The notes: generated by a model from the sequence alone, not told the origin. A stretch of DNA of 64,000 bases from Euborellia annulipes (GCA_023213315.1 JAKCPI010005430.1:124001-188000); one strand, 5' to 3'; positions 30,491-41,137 are shown, counted from the stretch's first letter. Program-made: numbers and translations.

Positions 30491-30989
30491 TAGGGATGGA
30501 AAGGCCCTCTAAAAGTCGATTTCGATTTTGGAATCGACTTGATATTTTTGGATTCTCGGAATCAATTAATCATTTCTGAAAGTCGACTTTTTTAAAACAC
30601 GCGAAAAGGGGCTGTAACAATGACAATGAAATGTTTTTTGGCTCTCCTGAAAAATAAACAAAAATGGAGTTAGGCACTTTACTAATTAGAACGTCGATAT
30701 GATAAAATCGCTGTTCCTGGGCTAGATATTAGATGTCCTAGGGCGTCTATGTCGGTATCGAGGGGGCGCCAAAAGCTTGATGCGCCTGGAGAGGGAGGGG
30801 GGGGGGGCAGCGTTCCCCTTCGCCCTCCCCTAGTTACGCTACAGCTACCATCGGATGCTAAGTCTTGAAAGAAAAATGTTGAAGTCGTCCAGTGAAAATA
30901 GATTCTAATCGACTAGAAAGAGCTTCAACTCGTTTCTAAAAAGTTGCATATTTTCCGTAGAAGATCGATTCTTGACTTTTCCATCCCTA
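30491..30989. mobile_element. DNA transposon relic, family D copy 2
   Basis: The ends TAGGGATGGAAAGGCC and CTTTTCCATCCCTA are inverted, and GGAATCGACTTGATATTT and GAAGATCGATTCTTGA match copy 1 at 5845-6596. Flanks match weakly (5 of 8). At about 30715-30845 it contains a G-rich piece ending CCCCTAGTTACGCTACAG that resembles the ends at 33840-33871 and 42405-42420 (family L). Confidence 0.65.
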
Positions 30990-31416
30990 ACCTCGATGCA
31001 TTTTGGCTGCCTAAGCTAAAGTCGCCGAATGTGCAACTTGCAACCAAGGGGAAAATAAAATATTCTTATTTAATATAAAATATTTCATATTTTATATAAA
31101 ATTTCTTTTAAAACTCATAAGTAGCTTGAATATCATGGCTGGATGAAGAAGGAAGGCAACCCAAACGACCAACTCACTAATGGATATTGGCTAAATGGAT
31201 AAATGGCTTCTTTAGAGGGGGCAAGATAGACAAAATTCACTCAAGAGATGGTTTTTAAATTGAAAATAGTGAACGACCTGCCTGCGAATTAAAATGACCT
31301 AGGATCTTTTGAGTGATTTGAGGATCTTTTCAATTGGAAAATCTGTAGCAAAGACTATTGACTACAAAGGAACAATAAAGAAATTTGCTACTATAATTTT
31401 CGTAGAATGAAAATTG
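30990..31416. other. AT-rich DNA
   Basis: No exon or repeat recognised. Confidence 0.4.
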
Positions 31417-32066
31417 AAAAAATCTGGTGTGACTGGCGCACAGCACACAACTTTCTCTTACCTTCGGTAATCGAAAGTTGTGTACTGTGCTTGTCACACC
31501 AGATTTTTTGTGTCGACATATATTTAGTTCCCGGCAGTACAGTATATTCGATTTTCAAGATGTAAAATTTATAAGTATGGGAAAATATTTATATTTTGTT
31601 ACCATGGCAACCATTTCTCCTATCTTTTCTATGGAGTACAAGAGTAAAGTGGTCTTCAGAAGATTTCAATCACAATATACATTTTAAAGAGCAACTAAAA
31701 AATAGTTGATTTTTGAATTTAAAAAAAAATCGTTGGAGCAAATTTTGAGAAAATCGAAAAAAACTGAAAAAGTACATCAGTAAAGTACTAGTACTCTTTG
31801 GCCGATTTTGATTAAAAGCTTATTTTTCCGGTCCCGGGAGGTATTTAACTTAAATATAAAATTTCAACCTCATAGCTCAATTCCTTCATGCTTAAAAGTG
31901 AACACAGACACACAGACACACACACACACAGACAGACCATGTCGCGAAAACCACTTTTTTGGATTCAGGGGACCTCAAAACGTGAAGATCCATCAAAATC
32001 TCGACATCGAATTTTTGACATGAATCCAATACTTTCTCTCTATATATATATTACATATATACATAG
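31417..32066 (+). mobile_element. family F element, best-preserved copy
   Basis: This 650-bp copy shows the whole plan. First comes a ~95-bp hairpin (AAAATCTGGTGTGACTGGCG ... TTGTCACACCAGATTTTT) with TTACCTTCGGTAATCG at its tip. Then TTTAGTTCCCGGCAGTAC, GTTACCATGGCAACCATTTC, TACATCAGTAAAGTACTAG, a (CA)n tract, GACCATGTCGCGAAAACCAC, ATCTCGACATCGAATTTTTG and a second small hairpin (TACTTTCTCT...AGAGAAAGTA) around TA repeats. No long ORF is present, and the overlapping short frames are shadows. The class is unknown. Confidence 0.85.
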
Positions 32067-32619
32067 GTAAGAGAAAGTAAAAATGAAATGAGAAACGGGG
32101 AGTGGAAGAGAGATCACATATATTCAATATAAAATAAAAAAAATATATCTAAGAAAATTGGCAAAGTTACAATTGTGTTTTAAAATAAAAAAAAAATGCA
32201 AATGAAATTCTATCTTTACATTAAATCAAAAATGACCATAAAAATACAAAAATAAAATCCTCACGTAAAGGTTATATTTTCATATATATATAAAAAAGAG
32301 AAAGAGCTTGATCAATCGAGTTATTCAAACTTGAAATTTGAAGTATGTATGTATATGTGTATATTTCCTGAGAAGAAGTCTTAAAAACGGGAAAAAAAAT
32401 TCAAGAATAAAGGAAAATACAATTTTTATATCAGAGGAAAGCTCAATTTTTGAATTTGAATAAAAGGACAAGAGTTTATTTTATATTCATAAAAAAAAAA
32501 TCTTAAAATATATACTAACTGGGTCAGATTTAAAAAAATTTAATATCGAATAATAGAAGAACTTTAATTTATTTAAGTTTTCTTTTATAATCAAGCCTTC
32601 ACAAGTGTTTTTTTTTCCG
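32067..32619. other. AT-rich DNA
   Basis: Nothing recognised. Confidence 0.4.
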
Positions 32620-32695
32620 GTACAATGTAAAAAAAATCTGGTGTGGCGCACAGCACACAACTTTCTCTTACCGTCGGTAATTGAAAGTTGTCTTC
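32620..32695 (+). mobile_element. family F hairpin fragment
   Basis: AAAAAAATCTGGTGTGGCGC, ACAGCACACAACTTTCTC and TTACCGTCGGTAATTGAAAG match the first two thirds of the hairpin. The copy is cut before the far arm and is followed by (TA)n at 32715-32768. Confidence 0.7.
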
Positions 32696-32737
32696 TACTA
32701 CCCGTATTTTTATTAATATATATATATTGTATATTTA

Positions 32738-32768
<31 letters not shown>

Positions 32769-32769
<1 letters not shown>

Positions 32770-32905
32770 TGGGGGACCAGGCATATTTATTCAAGCCATT
32801 TTGTATCCAATTGGCTTAAATAAAATCATCGAGTTGTCTGGAATCCGTAACCCCGACCCTTGGTATAGAAGGCCAGCATGCTAGCAACTACACCAAGGCC
32901 CGAGG
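32769..32905 (-). mobile_element. SINE, family G, fragment
   Basis: On the minus strand the head CTTGGTGTAGTTGCTAGCAT (A-box region) and the TTTAAGCC/GGCTTAAAT inverted block are present, ending with GCCTGGTCCCC. The tail and poly(A) are missing. An AT microsatellite abuts it. Confidence 0.7.
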
Positions 32906-33029
32906 GCGAGAGATGGACTAGTCGTATTAAGTTTCCTGAATAGCAAACCCTAAAAAATAGGTTTATAAAATATTTTCATCTTTTAAATATAGTTTAATCA
33001 AATATAAATTTTTCAAAAAAAAAATTAGA
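32906..33029. other. short AT-rich spacer
   Basis: No feature. Confidence 0.4.
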
Positions 33030-33584
33030 CCGGGCGCAGGAGATAGTTGAATATGCAAAATGTGGGGACCGAATTCTGTCAATGGATTTGGGCTGAGAAT
33101 AGATCCAAGAATAAGGATCCGGATCTTGCCGGGCCAATTTTTGGTCCAATTTTTTTTTTTTACCCCCACTGCTCTTATTTATATAGAAAATCAATAGAAT
33201 ACGTGCTAAGATAATGTGAAGACCTGTAATTATGGTCAAAATACTATGGCCAAACTATTCACCTACTTTCTCTCCCTGTATTTAAAATTCAAATATACGG
33301 CCTAAAAACCATCGCAGCTGGAGGCAAGATAGTTCAACAATTCTGCGTGGTTTTGAGGACGTATTTGAAATAAACGGATAGAAAGGAGGTGAAGAGGCTA
33401 GAGGAGACCACCACAGCTGGCGGCAAGATAGTACTTTTCACGGGACTGTAGAGGATCACCGCAGTTGCTGACAATACAGTTTTTTCATTGTTTGAGGTTT
33501 TAAGTATACGAATTTGACCATAATTGAAAGTCTTCACATTATCTTAGAACGCATTCCATTGATTTCCTATACAAATAAGAGTGG

Positions 33585-33619
<35 letters not shown>

Positions 33620-33725
33620 GACCAAAAATTGGCCCGGCAAGATCTGGATCCTTCCTTATTCTTGGAGCTATTCTCAGCCCAAATTCATTGACAGAATTTG
33701 GTCGCCACATTTTTCATAATAGAAT
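33030..33725. repeat. 700-bp fold-back with ~215-bp arms
   Basis: The left arm (GACCGAATTCTGTCAATGG, GATCCGGATCTTGCCGGGCC, TTTTTACCCCCACTGCTCTT) is mirrored at about 33505-33725. The loop holds a direct repeat, CAGCTGGMGGCAAGATAGT, near 33315 and 33412. An A26 run at 33590-33615 has expanded in the right arm. The three open frames across it are shadows. Confidence 0.75.
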
Positions 33726-33789
33726 CTGTTTATGTCACATATCTGGAGAAAAATTACAAAAAAAGATCGAACGAGATTCGAATACTTTA

Positions 33790-33871
33790 AAAAAAAAAAA
33801 GGTCAAACGAAAAACGGCGCCCCAGTTGAGCTTCGCCCCCTCCGCCCTCAAAGGCTAGTTACGCCGCTGGG
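33790..33871. mobile_element. transposon end, family L
   Basis: Sequence from GGCGCCCCAGTTGAGC to CTAGTTACGCCGCTG reads on the minus strand as CAGCGGCGTAACTAGCC, the kind of CAGNGGCGTAACTAG terminus seen on many hAT elements. Only one end is present. Confidence 0.5.
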
Positions 33872-33955
33872 ATTGGTAGCCAATTCAATTGAAATAAATT
33901 TTTGTCGCATGAGACGGGATGTGAACCCTTGACCCCTAGCACACGAAAAGAATTA
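33872..33955 (-). mobile_element. SINE, family H fragment
   Basis: GGGATTGGTAGCCAATTCAA, ATTGAAATAAATTTTTGTCG and GAGACGGGATGTGAACCC give the middle and B-box region of family H in reverse. The tail has been replaced by the family L end. Confidence 0.65.
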
Positions 33956-34054
33956 GTTAATTGAATGTTAGGTCCCCCCCCCCCTTCCTTCCTTCTAGTG
34001 GAAATCTTTATATAATCAATAGTATAGATGCATTTGAGGTTAGCTATATATATA

Positions 34055-34074
34055 GCCTCCGTGGCGCAATCGGC

Positions 34075-34111
<37 letters not shown>

Positions 34112-34128
34112 GAGCCCACCCGGGGGCG
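34055..34128 (+). tRNA. tRNA-Asn (anticodon GTT)
   Basis: The 74-nt gene forms a complete cloverleaf. The acceptor pairs GCCTCCG with CGGGGGC (one T·G pair) before a G discriminator. The D-arm contains the A box TGGCGCAATCGGCTAGCG. The anticodon arm TTCGGCTGTTAACCGAA has loop CTGTTAA, giving GTT. The T-arm is GGTGGGTTCGAGCC-like (GTTGGTGGTTCGAGCCCACC). It closely resembles arthropod tRNA-Asn and carries no CCA. A T11 terminator follows, so it should be active. Confidence 0.97.
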
Positions 34129-34130
34129 TG

Positions 34131-34141
34131 TTTTTTTTTTT
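34131..34141 (+). terminator. RNA polymerase III terminator of tRNA-Asn
   Basis: Eleven T residues start two bases after the tRNA end. Confidence 0.85.
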
Positions 34142-34232
34142 ATATTCAATTTCGAGATAGGAAAAAATCAAATTAAGAAAAATGAAAATTTATTTTATAT
34201 CAGCTACTACCAGGTATAATAAAAAGCTACTA

Positions 34233-34338
34233 TACCCAGACAGCCTGGGCAATGTTGCTGCATTGTTCCTGCAATATTCCCGACAAGGTTAAATATTGCA
34301 ATGTAAAATTACTGCAATATTTCAGGCTGTCTGGGTAA
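34233..34338. repeat. family Q MITE
   Basis: The ends TACCCAGACAGCCTGGGC and GCAATATTTCAGGCTGTC plus TGGGTA pair as inverted repeats. The interior has four CAATRTT/AATATTG phrases. The terminus TACCCAGAYAGC is shared with 2292-2384. TA at both borders may be the duplication. Confidence 0.7.
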
Positions 34339-34397
34339 TAAAATAAAGTAGATTTGAATTTATTTAGGTCCATTGATTCAAATTTAAATAAAATTTG

Positions 34398-34575
34398 CTC
34401 AGGGGCCCACATCTTGTGGGTACGCGGATGGCGACCACGAACTGCCCTAGCTGGGACTAGCAGTACTTCTCTTTTTCGCATGTCAATCTCTTCCCTTCTA
34501 TATTTTCAGCAGGCGTCAGACCGTGCGACGAACCGGCCCGTTCTATTTCTTCCCGGTCGCAAAAACCCCCACCCC
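34398..34575 (+). mobile_element. SINE-like family I, best plus-strand copy
   Basis: It begins CAGGGGCCCACATCTTGTGG, continues TACGCGGATGGCGACCACG and AACTGCCCTAGCTGGGAC, and later has GCAGGCGTCAGACCGTGCG and CGGCCCGTTCTATTTCTTCC. It matches 16010-16195 in reverse. The core translates in one frame as TSCGYADGDHELP followed by a stop. No tRNA-like boxes are obvious. Confidence 0.7.
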
Positions 34576-35279
34576 CTCCGCCGATCCCGCACTGCGGGAT
34601 TAAGGCAAAAAAAGAAGACGATTCAAATTTAAATAATATTGATTCAAATAATGCCAATTAAAATTTTCTCTAGCAAGATAACGAATAGAATAATAGAATT
34701 TAATCTTTGTAATTTTAGAGTGCACATAGCTTGAAATTGCATCTCTGCAATTCGTGTTTTGGCAGGTGCACTTGCGCTATGATTCATGCCCCAATGCTAA
34801 TGAACTGAATGTGTTGCAAATGAGGCACTATTATAACCAAAATCCCACTCTGCTCACTCTCTCTATCTCTCTCTTCAAATTCGAATTCCACTTGTCTGTC
34901 TGTCTGTCTGTTTCGCTTAAATTCCACACGTAGTGTTTTAATAGATTATGCACATCTCTCTCTCCCCCTCTCACGTACACACATCCACTCATTCCCACAC
35001 TATTCTCTATTATACTAATTGATTCATTAGCAAAATGAATCTGAAATTGAGCAATCATGGAGAAAGAAGAAATAAACACAATTTCTAACATCTGGTGGCA
35101 GTTGTTCAGATTTAATTTAAAAAGTTGTTCAGATTAATTTAATAGAATTCTTTTAACTACAAGATTAACAATTAAGCGTTTTAAATCTAAACCTTAACTT
35201 TTACAAATAATTAAGGTGAGTAGCAGGTCTTAGGATCTGGATCATCGGTGGCCAACATGAGACCCGTGGTGAATATAAA
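34576..35279. other. AT-rich DNA
   Basis: A (CT)/(TGTC) rich stretch lies at 34858-34910. The 86-codon minus frame at 34831-35091 is not recognised and contains simple repeat translation (SETDRQTDK). Confidence 0.45.
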
Positions 35280-35490
35280 TACCCATCCCGAGCTGGATCG
35301 CGATCCTTTTGAATTTAAATCCGAGGATTTTCGGATAGGAGATCTGAATTTGCGGATCGGAACTCGTATATCGGACCGGACTAGCCTATCAGATTGCTAA
35401 TGCTTTTGCAGCAGCTGGGTCGTAAGAACTACCAAAATTTGCGAATCATATAGCTAATCCTTTCTTTCTAAAGGATTTTGTCCTTCCTTG
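35280..35490. mobile_element. hAT MITE, family E, worn copy
   Basis: The right end AAAGGATTTTGTCCTTCCTTG and inner GGATCGCGATCC, GCGGATCGGAACTCG and TAATCCTTT motifs match 12073-12428 in reverse orientation. The target duplication is no longer clear. Confidence 0.6.
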
Positions 35491-36948
35491 ATTGTACATA
35501 TCTGCAAAAGAACATAGCATCTTGAGTCGTTGAAAGAAATAAAGTGGAAATATTATTTCTGAAATTTGATCCCCTTCATGAAAAGATTGGTCACCCCTGA
35601 TTTAAAGTCCTAATATCGACAAGTTCATAATTTTAAATGAAATGAAAATATTCTAAAATCAGGAGACTCGAAATTATAGTTTTATCAGGCCCAGAAAGAA
35701 ACAGCTTTTTAATAGATTGTATATTGGCATATTACAATATATTTTGAAATTTTCAATACCAATCAGAATCACGCATTGTTGAAAGATTTATTTTTCTAGC
35801 ACTGGCGACTGATGATAAAGTGAAGCCCAAATCCCTGGGATAGAGCAGTTGAAGACAACTCGAGTATGAACTCGACAACCTCAAGACAAAAAATTATCCA
35901 ACTCTAATTGAGATGCCCTCTAATGAGAAAGGAAACGGGAACCCATCTCAGTATTATTCCCATGAAAGTTACTCCTTAGAGTAACCATAACTCGTCAAGT
36001 TTGACACTAATGACTGAATGGAGATGAATAATTGTGGAAAGAAAAAGCCAATATAGAAGGTCGACAATGAATATTAAATACTTTGTGATTAAATATAATG
36101 AACCCCATAACCAAATAATTTTAAGGACTGAAGATGGCTCTTTATATTACTAACATATTGCATATATGGCTTGTATTTCCAGAAAAGTGAAAAAAAGAGC
36201 GAGAAAAAATGTTTTTTTTTAAATGAATAAGCCCAAGATCCAAAAAATCTTTAGAAAAATTTTTAGATTAAAAATAAATTTAACACATTCCACCATGTTA
36301 TATTATTTTTGAAAGTTGAAAACCTCAAAGTCATCCCTGCTTGGATGAAATGGAAATTTTCTTGCATGTTTTCATCAAAGTTAAATTATTTAAATTTTTT
36401 ATTCAATTCTATTTCAGGTATGACTATTCAAGTTTGTTTTTATTTGTTAATCAATATATAATAATAATTTTTCATCCACTCTGTTATTGATATTGTAATT
36501 TATTTTTTACAAATATAACCAATATTCTTTTCCCTCTCTTTCTCTCTCAATTCCATTATTCGGCTATCAAGTCAAAACAAACAAATATCTTTTTTATCGA
36601 TTTACCTTTACCCTGATACGGATATGGCTAGCCATCCATAACTAATATATATATATATATATTTATATATTGTATTTTTGTCAACAAAAGTACAATTCGA
36701 ATCGCAATCTCAATCTGTTTTTTTTTTTTTTTTATTCCTGTTGGTTTGGAATAGATCTTTTTCATTTGGAACCTCTGACCCTTGGTCATCAATTCAAACC
36801 AACCCAGTTAGATTAATCCACCTTTTACAAAACTCTTCCACTCTTACTTTTTTTTAACAAATCATTCTTTTTATATAGATTTTGAGTAATTCATAAAATT
36901 GCAAAATACTTTTAAAATTAATGACAAGTGATGGAAAGTTAGTTTATA
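35491..36948. other. AT-rich DNA, nothing recognised
   Basis: The part at 35800-36010 is less AT-rich and could be an old retroelement or UTR remnant, but its frames contain stops and no motif is seen. A (TA)n tract lies at 36646-36672. Confidence 0.45.
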
Positions 36949-37455
36949 CAGTAGAACCTCGATAAGTTAAACCTCGCTAAGTTCAAAACCTCCGTAACTT
37001 AAAAATTTTTTCAATTCCCTTCCCTTGAAAGCGTAAAACCTCTATTACTTAAAGAACAAAACCTCTGTAACTTAAACAAATATTTTGAGCATAGCCCTCG
37101 ATAACTTAAAATAATATTTTGGTGACCTCTATAACTTAAAGTATTTCTTTACATATCATCGAAAAAATATTTGATGCAGAAAATCAAAAATACATGAAGC
37201 AGAAAAAAATTACTGATTTTTTTGTAAATAAATAAATCTATTAATTTAATTTATATTTAACTAAACTATTCTAAATAAACAAATAGATCAAACGAAATTC
37301 CTTTTTCACCCACGTGCCCAAATTCAATAAACCTCGGTACGTTAAAAATTATATTTTCAATAACGTCTCTAACTTCAACTCTCGATAAGTAAAAAAATCG
37401 ATAACTCAAATTTCTAACCGTTTCCCTTGAACTCTAACTTATCGAGGTTCTACTG
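36949..37455. mobile_element. pogo/Tigger-type MITE, TA target duplication
   Basis: It starts CAGTAGAACCTCGATAAGTT and ends ACTTATCGAGGTTCTACTG, the widely shared terminus of pogo/Tigger elements, with TA on both sides (36947-36948, 37456-37457). The interior contains about a dozen variants of ACCTCTATAACTTAAA arranged as subterminal repeats. It is 507 bp with no transposase, so it needs an enzyme encoded elsewhere to move. Confidence 0.93.
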
Positions 37456-37631
37456 TATATTATTCTATGAATGATTAATAACTCCTGAAATATATTAATA
37501 ATTAGTAATAGTTATATTAGAGGGAAATAATATTAAGATTTTCCGGATTCCAAACTGGAACCGAATAATAATGGTATTTAAACTGAGTTGAAGAAAAAAA
37601 AATTGCTTTTGGGTTGTGGCTGGTGATGTGA

Positions 37632-38084
37632 TAATAATGAAAAATTGGAGATATCAGCCAAATTGGAATAATCCAGGTTCAATAAAACTCCCAGAATAAG
37701 ACGTTTCGGCCTGAATTTATTTGGCCATCTTCAGTTATTGGGAATTATACACATAGTGCAAGTGCACATGTGATCAAACCGGGATTTGTCAATAATAAAA
37801 TTTTTTCGCTTCATACAAAATCATATGGCTTCTGTGCCCAAGCTCAGAGATAAAATCATCTGATTATCTCTGAGCTTGGGCACAGAAGCCATATGATTTT
37901 GTATGAAGCGAAAAAATTTTATTATTGACAAATCCCGGTTTGATCACATGTGCACTTGCACTATGTGTATAATTCCCAATAACTGAAGATGGCCAAAAAA
38001 TTCAGGCCGAAACGTCTTATTCTGGGAGTTTTATTGAACCTGGATTATTCCAATTTGGCTGATATCTCCAATTTTTCATTATTA
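37632..38084. repeat. 453-bp near-perfect palindrome with CTGAAGATG...CGAAACGT motifs
   Basis: The arms run from AATGAAAAATTGGAGATATC to its complement with only a few mismatches and a loop of about 10 bases near 37858. Each arm carries CTGAAGATGGCC...GGCCGAAACGTC about 70 bp from the outer end, facing outward (37702-37738 reversed, 37983-38020 forward). No ORF or target duplication was identified. Confidence 0.88.
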
Positions 38085-38295
38085 AGAAAAAAAAATTATT
38101 TTTTATTTTAAACATAATCAAATTGTCATATAGATCAGAACCCGGAAATTTTTTCGAGGGTGGGGGGATTTAGATGATCCAAGAGATAATGCCCGAGGGG
38201 CTACTCTCCCAAAAGAATAATTTTTAAAGAATATAAAGAGAAATTTTAAAGAATATAAAATATTTTTTGAATAGTAGATTGTGGCTGTAGATAAT
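38085..38295. other. AT-rich spacer
   Basis: A G-rich piece, TTTTTTCGAGGGTGGGGGG, lies at 38148-38168 with no family match. A near-duplicate AAAGAATATAAA phrase occurs twice. Confidence 0.4.
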
Positions 38296-38930
38296 ATGTT
38301 TAAAAAGGAAAGAGGATGCAGTCAATAGTTGAGCCTTTATTTAATAATTAAACACTCTTTATGAGAACGTTTCGGCTGGGACCCACCCTGGCATCTTCAG
38401 CCTTCAAATAATATATTGTTAGAATTTTTATAGAAAAAAAATACAGTTGTCATTGAATCTAATATAACGGTATGTGCAGTATTGTCAAGTAAAAATATTT
38501 TTTTTTTAATATCGACAAGTGATACCTAGAAGTTCAAGCTTTTAAATGATCGAGGAACACACACGCTCGCAGCAGGTCTGCATAGTGAAACTTGAGGGAC
38601 TCACAGGGATATGCACGCTCATACCAGGGACACACATTTTTCTTCTGGTCACTTTCGATCAGTGTGTGTCCCTGGTGCGGGCGTGCGTATCCCTGTGAGT
38701 CCCTTGAGTTTCACTATGCAGACCTGCTGCGGGCGTGTGTATCCTTCGATCATTTTTAATCATTTTCACTTGGGCACTATTTGATTCATTCAAAATTTGA
38801 ACAATATACTGTTTGAATATACTGGCTGAAGATGGCAGATGGATTCCAGTCGAAACGTTCTAATAAAGAGAGTTTAATCATTTAATAGACTCAATTAATG
38901 GCTGCATACTCTTTCATTTTTTAAACATAA
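38296..38930. repeat. fold-back with outward CTGAAGATG motifs, holding a family A MITE
   Basis: Outer arms pair GAAAGAGGATGCAGTCAATA with TAATGGCTGCATACTCTTTC. Each arm has the CTGAAGATGSCAG...CGAAACGTTCT motif (38367-38402 reversed, 38829-38862 forward) followed by AATAAAG/CATAAAG. The space between them is occupied by a family A element at about 38540-38778. Confidence 0.8.
38540..38778. mobile_element. family A palindromic MITE, third copy
   Basis: GCAGCAGGTCTGCATAGTGAA, the loop TTTTTCTTCTGGTCACTTTC and the closing CGATCATTTTTAATCATTTT are the same as at 20628-20874. The left terminus is worn. Confidence 0.82.
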
Positions 38931-39113
38931 ATATTTTTTATAATTTCTAATGTATTTCAAATTTTAAGACTACGTGGGTGTCTATTTATAATTTTTTCTG
39001 GATTTTTGGGGAGCGGGAGTCCCCATATAACCTATAGATACTTCCGGAATTGATACAAAAATTTTTTGCATTTCAAAAACAATAACAATAATAAATCATT
39101 TAACCCTAAATAA

Positions 39114-39380
39114 GCCCCGGGCTTGGTGTAGTTGGTAGCGTGTCTACAATCTATACCGAACGTCGCGAGTTCGAACCCCAGGCACTCTGATTATTTTATT
39201 TAAAGTTGGTATCCAAATGGCTTAAATAGAATGCCTGGTACTGAATGATAATTACCACATATATAACTGTTATCGTCAAAGTCTTATATGGCCTAAGTTG
39301 CCCAAAGACTGTGTGAATGTGTGTGTGAGTGCGATGGTGAAAGAGAAAAAAGTGTGAATGTTTTTTTAGAAAAAGAAAAA
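39114..39380 (+). mobile_element. SINE, family G, full length (TSD AACCCTAAATAA)
   Basis: The head GGCTTGGTGTAGTTGGTAGC (A box) and GCGAGTTCGAACCCC (near-perfect B box) precede the usual middle, the core TATGGCCTAAGTTGCC and a GTGTGAGTG run. AACCCTAAATAA flanks it at 39102-39113 and 39381-39392. The head is the most tRNA-like of the copies here. Confidence 0.93.
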
Positions 39381-39694
39381 AACCCTAAATAAAAACAAAA
39401 GGGATAGCCTATATTGAGGGAATCTTACGATATATTAGCAACTCACCAAATAATAAGAGAAGACATTTATATAGAAAAAACCAAGAGGGAAAAGCATCAT
39501 TCAAATTAAAGATTCCAAGATGAATCTGGAAAGAAAAGAAAAATATTTTAGCTATAGACAATAAACCTATTTTTCAAATTACATAACTTTTTCAGGTAAC
39601 CAGTAAAATTTATTTAAATTATATTTGGCATCAATTAATTTAAATAAATATGCACGAAGCAAATTGAATTTAGATGCTGAAAAATAATTTAAAT
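39381..39694. other. AT-rich DNA
   Basis: No feature beyond the SINE target duplication. Confidence 0.4.
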
Positions 39695-40375
39695 GGCTTT
39701 TTACTTTCTCTTACCTCTATATATATGTTAATATATATAGAGAGAGAAAGTATTGGATTCATGTCAAAAATTCGATGTCGAGATTTTGATGGATCTTCAC
39801 GTTTTGAGGTCCCCTGAATCCAAAAAAGTGGTTTTCGCGACATGGTCTGTCTGTGGGTGTGTCTGTGTGTGTGTCTGTGAACAAAATATCTCAAGAACGA
39901 AAAGAGCTAGGAGGTTGAAATTTTATATTTAAGTTAGGCACCCCCATGGGACCTGACACGAAGCTTTTGACCAAAATCGACCAAAGAGTACTAGTACTTT
40001 ACTGATGCACTTTTTCAGTTTTTTTCGATTTTCTCAAAATTTGCTCCAACGATTTTTTTTTTAAATTCAAAAATCAATTATTTTTTAGATTCTCTTTAAA
40101 ATGTATATTCTCATTTTGTGATTGAAATCTTCTGAAGACCACTTTACTCTTGTTCTCCATAGAAAAGATAGGAGAAATGGTTGCCATGGTAACAAAATAT
40201 AAACATTTTCCCATACTTATAAATTTTACATCTTGAAAATCGAATGTACCGTACTGTCGGAAACTAAATACATGTCGACACAAAAATCTGGTGTGACAAG
40301 CACAGTACACAACATTCGATTACCGAAGGTAAGAGAAAGTTGTGTGCTGTGCGCCAGTCACACCAGATTTTTTTT
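39695..40375 (-). mobile_element. family F element, near full length
   Basis: It has the same order and orientation as 9125-9812: TACTTTCTCTTACC with TA repeats, GATGTCGAGATTTTGATGG, a TGTCTGTG run, CCAAAGAGTACTAGTACTTT, GGTTGCCATGGTAACAAAAT and the terminal hairpin at 40283-40370. The closeness to 31417-32066 suggests fairly recent amplification. Confidence 0.85.
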
Positions 40376-41137
40376 AAAATAGGCCTATATGATTTTTTTT
40401 AAAGGTGATGAGGGTATTTATTAGAAAAAGGAATATCTAAATTTTTTTCCCTTTTGGAGAGGGTATCATCCGGTAATATATTTTGGACAATTCGCCCAAT
40501 AGCGATGTTCAAGTTCGAAGTGAAGCAGTCTGTTACCTCTGCTCTCTCTCTTTCTCCATCTTATCCCTGACGCTTTTAGCGAAAAAAAGACGGAACTCGA
40601 GTATTAAATCCAAAGTCACTTGTCTTTATATAAAAAAAAAGGAGAAATGAGAAAAGAAAAGAGATCACATATAACGCTAATACCTAAAACTAGCCTGGGC
40701 TTAAGGAGGTTTCACATTTTTTGTGTCGAAATATATTTAGTTTCTGGATGTTTTTTTTTTTTTTTTAATTTGATAAGCTTATGTAAAGTTTGAAAGAGAG
40801 GAAAAATTGGTCCATCAAATGAGGAAGAAGGTAGTAGAGTAAGGAGGAGAGGAAGATTGACATACATGTAGAAGGTAGAAAAAATGTCAACCTCAGCTAG
40901 GGTAACTCGTGGTCGCCATCCACGTACTCACTAGTTGTGAGTCCCTGAGTATAAAAACTTTCAAATATTGTCGGAAAATTAAAAAAAATAAAATTACGAT
41001 TGTTAGAATGATTATATTGTGTATTTATTAGAATCAAAATTTTTTTCAAGGAGCAGAATAAATAAAAAAAAAAAAATTTCAAAACGATTCAGCGGGACGC
41101 ATTCTATGTATTGGCGAGTTTGACATGCCTGTCTTAA
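40376..41137. other. AT-rich DNA with a SINE-like family I fragment
   Basis: The family I head lies at about 40870-40955 (reverse), reading EYVDGDHELP and then a stop on the minus strand. A T17 run is at 40750-40767. Otherwise nothing is recognised. Confidence 0.5.

Noticed and set aside
35800..36010. Less AT-rich stretch considered as an exon or 3' UTR
   Set aside because: Every frame has stops within a short distance and no good splice borders were found.
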